A stretch of DNA of 64,000 nt from Ancylobacter koreensis (GCF_023016525.1 NZ_JALKCG010000001.1:248001-312000); one strand, 5' to 3'; positions 37,901-47,204 are shown, counted from the first letter of the stretch. The notes: generated from the sequence alone by a model not told the origin. Numbers and translations: made by a program.

Positions 37901-39862
37901 ACCACGCTTGGCCTTTCGGGGGCGGTGACCGGCACGGGTACCCTTACCAAGCAGGGTGGCGGAATACTGGCGCTGTCGGGTGTCTCCTCGGTCGACTGGA
38001 GCGTCGAGGCGGGCCGGCTTTCGGCCGATGCCGCCGACTTCAGCGGCGCTGTCGCCCTGGCCGCCGGCGCGCAGTTGGATCTTACCGCCAGCAGCGCGTC
38101 CACCTATGCCGGCACGCTGTCGGGCGCCGGCACTTTTGTGAAGGATGGCGCGGCGCTGCTAACCTATTCGGGCAACGGCGCTGCCTTTACCGGCCTCACC
38201 GAGGTCGCCGAGGGACGCCTGGCGGTCGACGGCGTGCTCGGCGGACGCGTGGATGTGCTCTCGGGCGGCATACTCGGCGGCACAGGCACCGTCGGCGCGC
38301 TCGACGCCGCATCGGGTGGGCGGGTCGGGCCCGGCAATTCCGCCGGAACCCTCACCGTCACCGGCGACGCGAGCTTTGGCGCCGGTTCCGTGTACGAGGT
38401 GGAAATCCACGGCACTGGCGTGTCCGACCTGCTTGCCGTCCAGGGTACGGCCTATCTGAACGGCGGCCTCGTGGAACTGACGGCGCTCGATCCCGAAGGG
38501 AGCTACCGCACGGGCCAGATCTACACCATCCTCACGGCCCAGGACGGGGTTATCGGATCCTTTGACGGCCTTGAGGTGCTGTCGCCGTTCCTGCGTGCGA
38601 AGCTCGGCCAGAGTTCCAACGCGGTCGATGTGACCATCGCGGTGGAGCATGACTTCACGACCGTCGCCGTGACGCCCAATCAATACGCGACCGCGGCGGC
38701 GCTCGACACGCTGGGACACCGCGGGGCGTCGCTCGAGCTCTATAATGCGCTGCTGTTTCTGCCCACCGGCAGCCAGGCGCGCGGCGCCTTCGACCAGCTC
38801 TCGGGCGAAGTGCACGCCTCGGCGCAGAGTGTGTTCATGGAGCAGAGCGGGCTGATCCGCGGTGCGCTGAACGATCGCCTGCGGGCGGCGCAGGCTGGGG
38901 TCGGCGCGGCGGCGGGAAGCGTCGTCAGCGGCGTCGAGACGGCGGACGGCGCGCTCGCCTATGCCGTACCCTCGAAGGTGCAAATGGCGGCCGAGATGAG
39001 CCTGCCGCTCAAGGCGGCGCCCGCCCCGCTCCCGGCGGAAAGGTTCGCGCTGTGGACCACGGGCTTCGGCAATTGGGGCGCGTTCGACAGCACTGCCAAC
39101 GCTACCGGCATTACCGACAGCACCGGCGGTTTTCTGATCGGTGCCGACACCCTCGTCGGCGATGTCTGGCGGGTCGGCATTGGCGGCGGCTACAGCTCCA
39201 CCAGCTTCTCGGCGGCCGGCCGCGCCTCTTCCGGCAACAGCGACAACTGGCACGCCGCCCTCTATGCCGGCGGGAACTGGGACGCGCTCGCCGTGCGTAC
39301 TGGCCTCGCCTATACGTGGCAGGACGTCGCCACCAGCCGCTCCGTCGCCTTCCCCGGTTTCGCCGACCGTCTCTCGGCCGACTACAGCGCCGGCACATTG
39401 CAGGCCTTCGGCGAACTCGGCTACCGGATCGACACGGCCTTTGCCGCCTTCGAGCCCTTCGCCAACCTCGCTTATGTCAGCCTCGACACATCGGGCTACA
39501 CAGAGACCGGCGGGGCGGCGGCGCTGCAGTCGAATGGCGTCGACATGAACACCGGCTTCGCGACGCTGGGCGTGCGGGTGGCGAAGGAACTGACATCCGG
39601 CGTGCATGCGACAACGCTGCGCGGGGCCATCGGCTGGCGTCAGGCCTTCGGCGACATCACGCCGGCGATGAGCGAGGCGTTCCAGACCTCCAGCGTCTTC
39701 ACCGTCACCGGCACGCCGATCGCTGAAACTGCGGCGGTGCTGGAGGCCGGGCTGGACATGCGCCTCGGCACCGGCGCGACGCTCGGCATCGCCTATACTG
39801 GCCAGTTCGGCGATGGCGTCGAACAGAACGGCTTCAACGCAACCCTCAAGGCCAGCTTCTGA
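34928..39862 (+). CDS. Large autotransporter with Gly-rich region, Pmp-like repeats and beta-barrel
   Basis: Outer-membrane adhesin-like autotransporter, 1644 residues. A signal peptide (about 1-60, cleavage at AFAEGG) is followed by a glycine-rich segment (about 58-260) of short repeats such as GGAGGNGG. A beta-helix passenger includes at least four chlamydial-Pmp-like units with FTGNSA or FSGNSA and GGAI (about residues 540-700). Autotransporter-associated repeats such as GAGTVVLTGANTYAGGT follow, and a C-terminal barrel (about 1370-1644) ends KASF. The start was taken at ATG 34928, after a G-rich ribosome-binding region; ATG 34970 is an alternative. Probably a surface adhesin or aggregation factor, possibly controlled by the upstream LuxR protein. 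Confidence 0.93.
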   Translation: MVCDAEMRAGKRRDMQGRHPVVGARARAAALGGVSPLVLCALAGTLVVSPTMLPLPAFAEGGNGGSVTDYSGGGAGGADSATATGGAGGNGGFVNSAGGGGGAGVAGGAGGNGGGDPGAGGAGASAVGGAGTDGGQGGDGRNNGGGGGGGGAHGAVLTTTTTDAGATGGGGGNGGNGTPVFTNVAGGGGGGGGAAGWGVVVDGTGLTYTLTGTAAGGTGGAGGNGTGTAGNGGAGGTGGTGVTFTGSGTLVNSGSILGGTGGAGGTSAYRAGAAGAGGSGVVGADLTIVNAGAISGGLAGDGVTRANAISFTGGSNSLTLQEGWSLTGDLGVNAAGSSLTFKLDGIDADVSNNITGQGGVIVDVGPQVLTLSGVNSYSGGTTITSGTLSVASAEALGDGVSLTFDAPVSGVTGLSDAASTLSSAISAYASAPTAENAAALAAAQAGYRQTIDEGQSSGELPTLQVTGVLSLNPGTDRPIAIGDGQAGTIRLEGDDAALTMFGFPISGTDSAIKVGSGGVLDLGVGEGQVLGYVFAENHADTGGALYNASGTVSIAHANFTGNSAATSSGAILNTGVMTLSDSAFSENSADYGGAIGQFGTLLVERSTFTDNDVQSVGGAIYISGGSPTTVIASSFSGNSAGEQGGAISAEGAYIPVVLSVVDSDFTGNSAGSVGGAIALQGGTLNLTVSAGSGSLFSGNTAGGQASAIHVGTGVRMNVSPSYFVYTASTLNVDTGTGALLDMRDPMSGYADNVTNTVAKTGAGTWALGGGSVLAVSGTGATDFSVSEGQLYLYAAGEVDNPTTDDEDAVVGAGTIQLDGATSTFTVGADGTLVAGGANSVTTAGIITFEDGATLRGGNADTAMGGTDPTFMEKGGATSLSLTATGGITLEGTLNVAALGATDSFTLDGALGGEHGALTKTGAGTVVLTGANTYAGGTRIEAGTLSVSSNANLGAAAGGLAFDGGTLATTASFDSARAITLLASSSIDVAASTTLGLSGAVTGTGTLTKQGGGILALSGVSSVDWSVEAGRLSADAADFSGAVALAAGAQLDLTASSASTYAGTLSGAGTFVKDGAALLTYSGNGAAFTGLTEVAEGRLAVDGVLGGRVDVLSGGILGGTGTVGALDAASGGRVGPGNSAGTLTVTGDASFGAGSVYEVEIHGTGVSDLLAVQGTAYLNGGLVELTALDPEGSYRTGQIYTILTAQDGVIGSFDGLEVLSPFLRAKLGQSSNAVDVTIAVEHDFTTVAVTPNQYATAAALDTLGHRGASLELYNALLFLPTGSQARGAFDQLSGEVHASAQSVFMEQSGLIRGALNDRLRAAQAGVGAAAGSVVSGVETADGALAYAVPSKVQMAAEMSLPLKAAPAPLPAERFALWTTGFGNWGAFDSTANATGITDSTGGFLIGADTLVGDVWRVGIGGGYSSTSFSAAGRASSGNSDNWHAALYAGGNWDALAVRTGLAYTWQDVATSRSVAFPGFADRLSADYSAGTLQAFGELGYRIDTAFAAFEPFANLAYVSLDTSGYTETGGAAALQSNGVDMNTGFATLGVRVAKELTSGVHATTLRGAIGWRQAFGDITPAMSEAFQTSSVFTVTGTPIAETAAVLEAGLDMRLGTGATLGIAYTGQFGDGVEQNGFNATLKASF

Positions 39863-39991
39863 AAGCCGCCCACACCGCACCCCGCGCCGGCCGCAGGGTC
39901 AAAACAGCCGCCTGAGTGTTGTCCTGCCCGAGGGACCACTCCATGCCCCACTCAGCCAGGGCGTTGAAACGCTCCAGGGTCATGCGTCGGA

Positions 39992-41386
39992 ACGCTGAAG
40001 CCGGCGCCGTTCGATGTCGTCGTGGTGCACAGCTTCTCGCGCTTCTTCCGCGATCACTTCGAGCTGGAGTTCTATGTCAGGAAGCTCGCCCGTAACGGCG
40101 TGCGACTGGTGTCGATCACCCAGGAAATGGGCGACGATCCGATGCACGTCATGATGCGGCAGATCATGGCGCTGTTCGACGAGTACCAGTCCAAGGAGAA
40201 CGCCAAGCACGTCCTGCGGGCCCAGAAGGAGAATGCACGGCAGGGCTTCTGGAACGGTGCTCGCCCGCCGATCGGCTATCGCGTGGTCGAGGCCGAGCAG
40301 CGCGGCGCCAAGGTTAAGAAGAAGCTGGAGATTGATCCGCTTCACGCCGACACCGTGCGGCTGATCTTCGATTTGGCCCTGAATGGCAACGGTCGCTCCG
40401 GCCCTATGGGTGTGAAGGCGATCGTCAGCCATCTTAACCGCAACCGGATTTACACCCGCGAGGGCGGGCGCTGGGGCATCGGTCAGCTGCACAGGGTGCT
40501 GACCCGCCGGACCTATGTCGGCGAGCACCAGTTCAACAGCCGCTCCAAGAGCAAGCAGAAGAAGCCGGAGAGCGAGGTAGTGGTGGTCGCCGTGCCGCCG
40601 CTCATCGACACGAAGGTCTTCGACGCCGTGCAGGAGCAGCTTCAGGCACGCAATCCCAAGATCGTCCCGCCGCGCGTGGTGAGCGGCCCGACGCTGCTGA
40701 CTGGCATCTGCTATTGCGCGCAGTGCGGCGGGGCGATGACCATCCGCACCGGCAAGAGCGGGCGGTACCGCTACTATGCCTGCTCGATCAAGGCGCGACA
40801 GGGCGAGACTGGCTGCGCCGGCCGCGCCATCCCGATGGAGACACTCGACACGTTGGTGGCCAGCCACATCGAGCAGCGCCTTCTTCAGCCCGAGCGGCTG
40901 CAGGAAATCCTCGCTTCCATGCTCAGTCACCGCCAGGAGCGACTTGAGCGCCGCCGCGAGCACATTGCCGAACTCAACAAGCGCGGGACGGAGGCGGATC
41001 AGCGGCTGCGCCGTCTCTATGACGCGATCGAATCAGGCGTCGCCGATATCACCGATCCGGCGCTGAAAGAGCGTATCGACGGACTGAAGGCTATCCGCGA
41101 TCAGGCGCAGGCCGATGTCGCCCGAGCTCAGACTTCTCTCGCGACGTCAGGCGAGGAATCCGTCACGCCCGCGATGGTGGCACGTTTTGCTGACATTGCC
41201 CGTAAGCGCATGCGCCTCGAAGGCGGCGGCTACCGGCGTGATCATTTGCGCGCCTTTGCTCAGCGTGTCGAGGTCGGAACGAAGGAAGTCCGCATCATCG
41301 GATCGAAGGGAGACCTGCTCCGAACGCTGGCTGCCGTCTCAGGAGGGAAATTGGCGGCGCGCGACGTGCCCAGTTCGGGACTGAAA
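39992..41386 (+). pseudogene. Serine recombinase, N-terminally truncated, adjoining tRNA-Ser
   Basis: Large serine recombinase remnant, about 465 codons. The N-terminal part of the resolvase domain with the catalytic Ser is missing; similarity begins at FDVVVVHSFSRFFRDHFELE. The Recombinase domain (GARPPIGYRVVEAE, RRTYVGEHQFN), a zinc-ribbon (CYCAQCGGAM ... CSIKARQGETGC) and the C-terminal coiled coil are present. There is no stop before the tRNA: the frame continues antisense through tRNA-Ser (giving GWDSNPRY) to 42058. That tail is not real protein, and I end the feature at the tRNA. The 130 bp upstream (39863-39991) hold only an unassigned short minus-strand peptide-like stretch. The protein should be inactive. 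Confidence 0.85.
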
Positions 41387-41476
<90 letters not shown>

Positions 41477-41700
41477 GCACGTGGCGCGGGGGTCAGCCGC
41501 GCCGGGAGCGGAGGGCTCAATAGCCGAGCGCGGGCGCCCGCACAAGTCCGCCCGTTCAATATTGGCACCGCGCCGGCTTCCGCCGCCGGTCGCCGGAGGC
41601 CGGCGCGAACCCGGCCGTCCGCCGCGCCGCCCCCTAGGGGCTCCCCACACCGGCGCCACACCGCCGCCAAGTGTCGCCTGGTAGGGAGAATAACGTATTC

Positions 41701-41747
41701 CCGGCTCAGCATAGTCATTGTGTTAAGCAGAATGGATGCTGAGCCGG
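41701..41747. repeat. Perfect 12-bp inverted repeat upstream of the GGDEF-EAL gene
   Basis: CCGGCTCAGCAT (41701-41712) and ATGCTGAGCCGG (41736-41747) are exact complements separated by 23 nt. No T-run follows. It lies 68 bp before the ATG, within the likely promoter or 5' leader, and could be an operator or an mRNA stem. Confidence 0.6.
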
Positions 41748-41814
41748 CATCCGACCATTGTCTTTGCCTTCCGGCACCGGCGATACTGGGCAGCACGCTG
41801 GTGCGGGAGTCTTC

Positions 41815-44160
41815 ATGTCGGCCGATGCGGTCCGCCATTCCGTTCGCGTCCTTGCCGATGGACTCGAACGCAACCTGCTGCTGCTCGTTCTCGCGGCGCT
41901 CATCATCGCGCTGTGCGGAAACGTGCTGCGGGCGATGCCGCCGCTGCGCCGCGCCCTTGCCGGCGGCACGCTGGTCGGCGGCACGGCGGCCGCCAGCCTC
42001 TTCTTTCCGATCTGGGAGAGCGGAGCGGAGCTGTTCGACCTCAAGATCGTCCCGCTGACGCTGGCCGCGCCCATTTTCGGGCCGCTCGCCGCGCTCCTCG
42101 CCGGCGCCATCGCCCTCGGCGCACGCGCCATGGCGCACAGCTTCGCAGTGCCCTGCGTGATCGGCGTCGGCGGCGCCGTGGCTGCCGGCACGCTGGTGGC
42201 CGGCCGACTGGGCTGGCGGCTCGACCCGCGGCGCGTGGCGGCGCGCCCGCTCACGGCCGGCCATGCGGTGGTGCTCGCCCTGCTGGCCCTGCTCGTCGCC
42301 GGCGCGACCTATGGCTACCGCTACGGCGAGACCTCATTGACCGGCGAGGGGGCCCTCGCGCCCTTCCTCTTCATCGTCCTGGCGGCGCCGGCGGTGACGC
42401 TGGTCTTCGCGTTGCTCTACGCCTTCGACGAGCAGCAGCGGCACACGCGGCTGACGCTGGCAGCCACGCAGGCGCGCCTCTCCACCATCGGCAACAACCT
42501 GCCCGGCGTGCTCTACCAGCGCGCCACCGGGCCGAATGGCGAGCTGGTCTTCACCTATGTGAGCGCGCGGGCGAAGGACGTGCTCGGCGTCCCGGCGGAG
42601 GAACTCGTCGCCAACCCCGCCCGGCTGCTGGAGCTGGTTCATCCCGACGACATCCACATCGTGCGGGCCGCGATGGCCCAGGCAAGACGCGGCGGCGCCG
42701 AAGCGCTGGAGAACGAATACCGCATCATCCGCCCGGACGGCGAGGTGCGCTGGCTGCATGTGCGCTCGCAGCGCACCCATCGCGACCAGCTTTCCGCCGA
42801 TCACGGGATGGTCGCCGAGGGTATCGCCTTCGACGTCACCGCGCAGAAGGAGGCAGAGCAGGCGGCGCAGGAAGCGCGCCAGCGCCACGAATGGCTGTTG
42901 TCGCACGACATGATGACGGGCCTGCTCAACCGCCATGCCCTGCTGCAGATGATCGACGCGCATCTCGCCTCGCCCGCACCCGGCGCCGCCCTGCTGCTGA
43001 TCGACCTCAGCCAGAGCGCGCTGGTGAATGAGTTCTTCGGCGCCGAGGCCGGCGACGAGCGCCTGAAGGAAGCGGCCAGCCGCCTCGCCGCCATCACGCC
43101 CGGCGGAGCCGCCGTGGCCCGCACCGGCGGCGACAGCTTCGCCGTCTTCGTCCCGGCATCCGACAGGGAAGCCGCCCGCCGGCTCGCCATGCGCATCGCC
43201 GCCGTCATGGCGACGCCGCTGGTACGGGACGGACAGGACATGCCGATGGCCGCGCGCGTCGGTATCTCCTATGGGCCGGAGCAGGGCGCGGACGGGCAGG
43301 GCCTCGTGCGCGCCGCGTCCGTCGCGCTGGAATCCGCGCGCGACGCGCCGGACCGCGTCGTGGCCGAGTTCACCCCCGACATGGCACGCCTGCGTGCCGA
43401 GCAACGCCATTATGACGAGGAGCTGCGCCGTGCTGTCACGGGCGGCGAGCTCACCCTTGTCTACCAGCCGGTGGTACGCACCGACGGGCGAATCCTCGTC
43501 GGCTTCGAAGCGCTGGTGCGCTGGAACCATCCGGTATTCGGCGACGTGCCCGCCGGTGAGTTCGTCGCCCGCGCCGAGGCGACCGGGCTGTGGGCGGCAC
43601 TGGACCGCTTCGTGCTTCTGCGCGCCTGCACCGAGGCGCGCCACTGGGCGGGCGAGCCGTGGCTGTCGGTCAACCTGTCTGCCGCCTGGTTCCAGATCGG
43701 CGACGTCGTCGCGGCGATCCGGCAGGTGCTGGACGCCACCGGCTTTCCCGCGCGGCGGCTGCAGGTGGAAGTGACGGAGCGCATCCTCATCGAGCGGTAC
43801 GACGCCGCCATCCGCATCATCGACGGGCTGCACGATCTCGGGGTCGCCGTATCCATCGACGATTTCGGCACCTTCTACTCCTCGCTCGGCTATCTGCACC
43901 GCCTGCCCATCGACAAGATCAAGCTCGACCGCAGCTTCGCGCTCGACGTCGACCATAGCGAGCGGGCGCAGGCGGTGGTGGAATCGGTGCTGGCGCTGTG
44001 CGCCCGGCTCAGGATCGAGGTGGTGGCCGAGGGCGTGGAGACCGAGGCGCAATATGCCTGGCTGGCCGCCCATGGCTGCCCGCTGGTGCAGGGCTTCCTC
44101 ACCGGCCACCCCGGCCCCGCGCCGGCCGGCGAACGCGACGCCGACAAAAGAACCGCTTAG
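41815..44160 (+). CDS. Membrane PAS-GGDEF-EAL protein; degenerate GGDEF, EAL residues intact
   Basis: Cyclic-di-GMP phosphodiesterase-type protein, 781 residues. The N-terminal ~210 residues hold about six helices with the LytS/YhcK-type 5TM pattern (FDLKIVPLTLAAPIFGPLAA). A PAS/PAC domain (about 220-345), a GGDEF domain (about 350-520) and an EAL domain (about 530-770) follow. The cyclase signature is GGDSF (about 438-442), so synthesis is doubtful. In the EAL domain EAL (E565), NLSAAW, VTERIL, DDFGTFYSS, KIKLDRSF, VAEGVETEAQ and QGF are all present, so hydrolysis is likely. The ATG at 41815 has GGGAG upstream; a TTG at 41758 is in frame. The membrane part probably senses a ligand. Confidence 0.93.
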   Translation: MSADAVRHSVRVLADGLERNLLLLVLAALIIALCGNVLRAMPPLRRALAGGTLVGGTAAASLFFPIWESGAELFDLKIVPLTLAAPIFGPLAALLAGAIALGARAMAHSFAVPCVIGVGGAVAAGTLVAGRLGWRLDPRRVAARPLTAGHAVVLALLALLVAGATYGYRYGETSLTGEGALAPFLFIVLAAPAVTLVFALLYAFDEQQRHTRLTLAATQARLSTIGNNLPGVLYQRATGPNGELVFTYVSARAKDVLGVPAEELVANPARLLELVHPDDIHIVRAAMAQARRGGAEALENEYRIIRPDGEVRWLHVRSQRTHRDQLSADHGMVAEGIAFDVTAQKEAEQAAQEARQRHEWLLSHDMMTGLLNRHALLQMIDAHLASPAPGAALLLIDLSQSALVNEFFGAEAGDERLKEAASRLAAITPGGAAVARTGGDSFAVFVPASDREAARRLAMRIAAVMATPLVRDGQDMPMAARVGISYGPEQGADGQGLVRAASVALESARDAPDRVVAEFTPDMARLRAEQRHYDEELRRAVTGGELTLVYQPVVRTDGRILVGFEALVRWNHPVFGDVPAGEFVARAEATGLWAALDRFVLLRACTEARHWAGEPWLSVNLSAAWFQIGDVVAAIRQVLDATGFPARRLQVEVTERILIERYDAAIRIIDGLHDLGVAVSIDDFGTFYSSLGYLHRLPIDKIKLDRSFALDVDHSERAQAVVESVLALCARLRIEVVAEGVETEAQYAWLAAHGCPLVQGFLTGHPGPAPAGERDADKRTA

Positions 44161-44284
44161 CCGTCGGCGCGCGCCTCGTCGCGGCTGCCCGAGGCAAAGA
44201 CAGAACCGACCTTTGCCGCTTCGGGGCGCCCGAGAACGAGCCGACAAGACGAGCGAAAACGCTTCCATTTCAACGAAGCGGGCA

Positions 44285-44361
44285 TGGCCTCCCGGAAGGG
44301 AATCGAACCCCTGACCCCAGGTTTAGGAAACCTGTGCTCTATCCTGCTGAGCTACCGGGAG
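44285..44361 (-). tRNA. tRNA-Arg(CCT)
   Basis: A 77-nt tRNA on the minus strand with acceptor CTCCCGG/CCGGGAG, D arm TAGCTCAGCAGGATAGAGCA, anticodon loop TTCCTAA (anticodon CCU, reading AGG), T loop GGTTCGATTCC, and encoded CCA. The 283 bp that follow, to the nuclease gene, hold no clear feature. Confidence 0.95.
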
Positions 44362-44644
44362 TGACCGCGCGTACATGAACCCAATCGCCCGCCCGGATCA
44401 AGAGGGCCCGCCGGTGGACGAAGGAGGTCTGCCGCGCGGTCCGGCCCTCAACGGCTGTGGCAGGCCGGCGCCATCCCTCCGTCGCCGCACGCCACACCAT
44501 GGCGCGGGTGGGCGGCGCGGCCGCTTTACGCTAGGATGGGCGACCACGATGATCAGCGATCGCGACGATCGGGAGCGCCGCGGCCCGGATGGAGGCTTCC
44601 GGGCAGAGGACGGTGCTTTCCGGTCCCGATGGCCGGAGACGATC

Positions 44645-45595
44645 ATGCCGGGAAGCGTGAGCGTGCCGCCTGCCCTGTCCAGCATGCCGAGCCACGGCTT
44701 CCGGCATCGCCTGGCCGTGCGCATTTTTTGCGGGCCTATTGCCGCGCTTCTCCTTGTTGCCACCCTGCTGCCCGCCGCGCCGGCGAGTGCGGCGCCGGGC
44801 GATGATGTGGCGACGCCAGAGCCCTGTCCGGACGCCTTCGTCCCGGCGGGCCGGGTCGTCGCGGTGGAGGCCGCCGACCTCCGGCTTGCCGATGGCGGCG
44901 TCCTGCGCCTCGCCGGCGTCTCGCGCGCCGGGGAGGCGGAGACGCCGGCGTTCCGCGCCGCCCTGACGGAGGCGCTCGCCGGGCGCGAGGTCGCGTTCGC
45001 GCCCTCCGCTCCGCCCGACCGCTACGGCCGCCGCGCCGGCCTCGTGCGCGCCGCCGGCGACACCGCCGCGCTTCAGGAGGCCCTGATCGCGCGCGGCCTG
45101 CTTGCCTGGCGGCCGGAAGCCGGCGTGCGTGGATGTCTTGAGAAATGGCGCGCGGCGGAAGCCGGAGCGCGCCGTGCCCGGCTGGGAATCTGGCGCTCGC
45201 TACCGCTTGCCGCGCGCGATGTCGCCGCCATCCGGGCCCGGCAGGGCCTGTTCACGATTGTCGAAGGCCGGATTCTCTCGGTTGGAAACCGCCGCACGCT
45301 GGATTACCTCAATTTCGGCCCGGTTTGGCGGCAGGACTTGACCGGACAGGTGACGAGCGCCGCGCGCGCCGCGCTGGAGGCCGCCGGCACGCCCGCGACG
45401 GTTTTGGCGGGGCGGCGCGTGACGCTGCGCGGCACGGTGTTCGAGGCCGGCGGGCCGGCCATGGAGATCGTGCTGGCGGACCAGATCGTTCTGGCCGACC
45501 AGATCGGCCGTGGCGGGCCAGGCGGGGATTTGGGCGCCGTCATTCCGGGTGGACCATCCGGAGAGGCGGCGATGAGGCAGGCGGGAGACGAGTGA
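44645..45595 (+). CDS. Secreted thermonuclease-like (SNase-fold) protein
   Basis: Exported protein of about 316 residues. It has a hydrophobic signal (GPIAALLLVATLLPAAPASA) followed by a staphylococcal-nuclease-like domain (about 70-190): VPAGRVVAVEAADLRLADGG, DRYGRRAGLVRA, and EAGARRARLGIW. The conserved DRYGR and the E/K-ARxxxxGIW pattern support the family. A second beta-rich region (about 195-290) resembles an OB-type fold. The start is uncertain: ATG 44645 or ATG 44684, both just ahead of the signal. It overlaps the M48 protease gene by GTGA. Catalytic residues are not all verified, so nuclease activity is uncertain. Confidence 0.72.
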   Translation: MPGSVSVPPALSSMPSHGFRHRLAVRIFCGPIAALLLVATLLPAAPASAAPGDDVATPEPCPDAFVPAGRVVAVEAADLRLADGGVLRLAGVSRAGEAETPAFRAALTEALAGREVAFAPSAPPDRYGRRAGLVRAAGDTAALQEALIARGLLAWRPEAGVRGCLEKWRAAEAGARRARLGIWRSLPLAARDVAAIRARQGLFTIVEGRILSVGNRRTLDYLNFGPVWRQDLTGQVTSAARAALEAAGTPATVLAGRRVTLRGTVFEAGGPAMEIVLADQIVLADQIGRGGPGGDLGAVIPGGPSGEAAMRQAGDE

Positions 45596-47097
45596 GCACG
45601 CGGACGGGCACAGGGGGCCGGCAGGGCATCGCGACGGGCACGTTCGCGGGCGCGCTGCTGCGCGCCTGCGCGCTCGGCGGCGCGCTGCTGCTCGGCGCCT
45701 GCGCCGCCCTCAACGAGCCCCGCAGCGCCAGCGCGCCGACGCCCCCGCCCCGACTGGAAGAGCAGCTCACCCCCGCCCAGCGCCAGGAGCATGAGCGGCT
45801 CGTCGCCTCCTATGGCGGCGCCTATACCGACCCCAAGCTGCAGAAGCAGATCGAGGAAGTGGTCGCGCGCCTGGTCGCCGCCTCCGAGCGGCCGGACCTG
45901 CATTACCGCGTCACCATCCTCAATTCGCCGGCGGTCAACGCCTTCGCCCTGCCGAACGGCTCGCTCTATGTGACGCGCGGCCTGCTGGCGCTCGCCTCGG
46001 ACAATTCCGAGCTCGCCTCGGTGCTGGCGCATGAGATGGCGCACGTCATCGCCAACCACGCGGCGACCCGCGAGGACCAGATGAAGCAGGCGGTACTCGT
46101 CAGCCGCGTCATCTCCGATGTCGTCAACGATTCCGATCTCGGTGCGCTGGCGCTGGCCAAGAGCCGCATCTCGCTCGCCAGCTTCTCGCGCGGGCAGGAG
46201 CTGGAGGCCGACGCGATCGGCGTGGGCATCAGCGCCCGCGCCGGCTTCGACCCCTATGGCGCCGAGCGTTTCCTCACCACCATGGGCCGGCAGGCCTCGA
46301 TCCGCTCCACCTCGATGAGCCAGAGCGCCGGTACCGAGGCGACGGATTTTCTCGCCAGCCATCCCGCGACGCCCGAGCGCATCTCCATCGTGATGGCCAA
46401 TGCCCGCGAATACGCCGCCCCCAACAAGCCGGGCGAGCGCGAGCGCGGTCCGTATCTGACCGCCATAGACGGCCTCGTCTATGGCGACGACCCCAAGGAA
46501 GGCTTCGTGCGCGGGCGGCGCTTCTTCCATCCCAAGCTCGGCTTCACCTTCACCGCGCCGGAAGGCTTCACGCTGGAGAACACCTCGCAGGCGGTGCTCG
46601 GCGCCAGCGGCTCGGGACGCGAGGCGCTGCGCCTCGACGCGGTGCGCGTCGCCGGCGACCAGTCGCTGGCGCAGTATCTCTCCTCAGGCTGGATCGAGGG
46701 CGTCGAAATCTCGACGGTGGAGAGCCTGGTGCTGAACGGCTTCCCCGCCGCCACGGCGGTGGCGCGCGGCGAGCAATGGTCGTTCCGCATGTTCGCCATA
46801 CGCTTCGGCAGCGACGTCTACCGGCTGATCTTCGCCGCCCGCCAGCTCACTCCCGAGCTCGACCGCTCCTTCCGCGAGGCGGCGGAAACCTTCCGCCGCG
46901 TCTCCATCGAGGAGGCGGACAATGTGAAGCCGCTGCGGCTTCGCGTCGTCACCGCCGGGCTGACCGACACGCCGGAAAAACTGGCCGGCAAGATGGACGT
47001 GCAGGACAAGGCGCTGGAGCGCTTCCTGATCCTCAACGGCCTCAGCCGCGGCGACAAGCTCGCCTATGGCGAGCGCTACAAGATCGTCGCGGAGTAA
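45592..47097 (+). CDS. M48 family metalloprotease, lipoprotein
   Basis: Zinc metalloprotease of the M48 (BepA/LoiP-like) family, 501 residues. The lipobox LLGAC marks it as a probable lipoprotein on the periplasmic face of a membrane. Catalytic HEMAH is at about residues 147-151 and the third zinc ligand lies in QELEADAIGVG (about 203). The C-terminal ~60 residues (ERFLILNGLSRGDKLAYGERYKIV) resemble a LysM-like module. GTG start overlapping the nuclease-like gene. Such proteases act in outer-membrane protein quality control, and the rpoH gene lies close by on the opposite strand. Confidence 0.92.
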   Translation: MSTRTGTGGRQGIATGTFAGALLRACALGGALLLGACAALNEPRSASAPTPPPRLEEQLTPAQRQEHERLVASYGGAYTDPKLQKQIEEVVARLVAASERPDLHYRVTILNSPAVNAFALPNGSLYVTRGLLALASDNSELASVLAHEMAHVIANHAATREDQMKQAVLVSRVISDVVNDSDLGALALAKSRISLASFSRGQELEADAIGVGISARAGFDPYGAERFLTTMGRQASIRSTSMSQSAGTEATDFLASHPATPERISIVMANAREYAAPNKPGERERGPYLTAIDGLVYGDDPKEGFVRGRRFFHPKLGFTFTAPEGFTLENTSQAVLGASGSGREALRLDAVRVAGDQSLAQYLSSGWIEGVEISTVESLVLNGFPAATAVARGEQWSFRMFAIRFGSDVYRLIFAARQLTPELDRSFREAAETFRRVSIEEADNVKPLRLRVVTAGLTDTPEKLAGKMDVQDKALERFLILNGLSRGDKLAYGERYKIVAE

Positions 47098-47130
47098 GGC
47101 GCCGGTATCGTGCCCGGTTGCGCGCGGACG

Positions 47131-47163
47131 ATCCTGGATCGGCCTCTCGCGGCCGTCCGGGAT
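47131..47163. repeat. Dispersed palindromic repeat, copy 1
   Basis: ATCC...GGATCGGCC-loop-GGCCGTCCGGGAT, a GC-rich dyad between the converging M48 and rpoH genes. Related copies occur at 61822-61851 and 63275-63310. It may act as a bidirectional hairpin at the gene ends. Confidence 0.6.
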
Positions 47164-47166
47164 GAC

Positions 47167-47204
47167 GATCTGTCATTTGACGCCGGATCTGTCATTTCAC
47201 GCCG
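47167..47204. repeat. Imperfect 19-bp tandem duplication over the rpoH stop codon
   Basis: GATCTGTCATTTgACGCCG (47167-47185) is followed directly by GATCTGTCATTTcACGCCG (47186-47204). They differ at one base. The rpoH stop (TGA, complement of 47197-47199) lies in the second copy. Confidence 0.85.

Noticed and set aside
40022-41386. Recombinase as an active integrase
   Set aside because: The N-terminal catalytic serine region is absent and an in-frame TGA lies at 39965-39967, so I call it a pseudogene.
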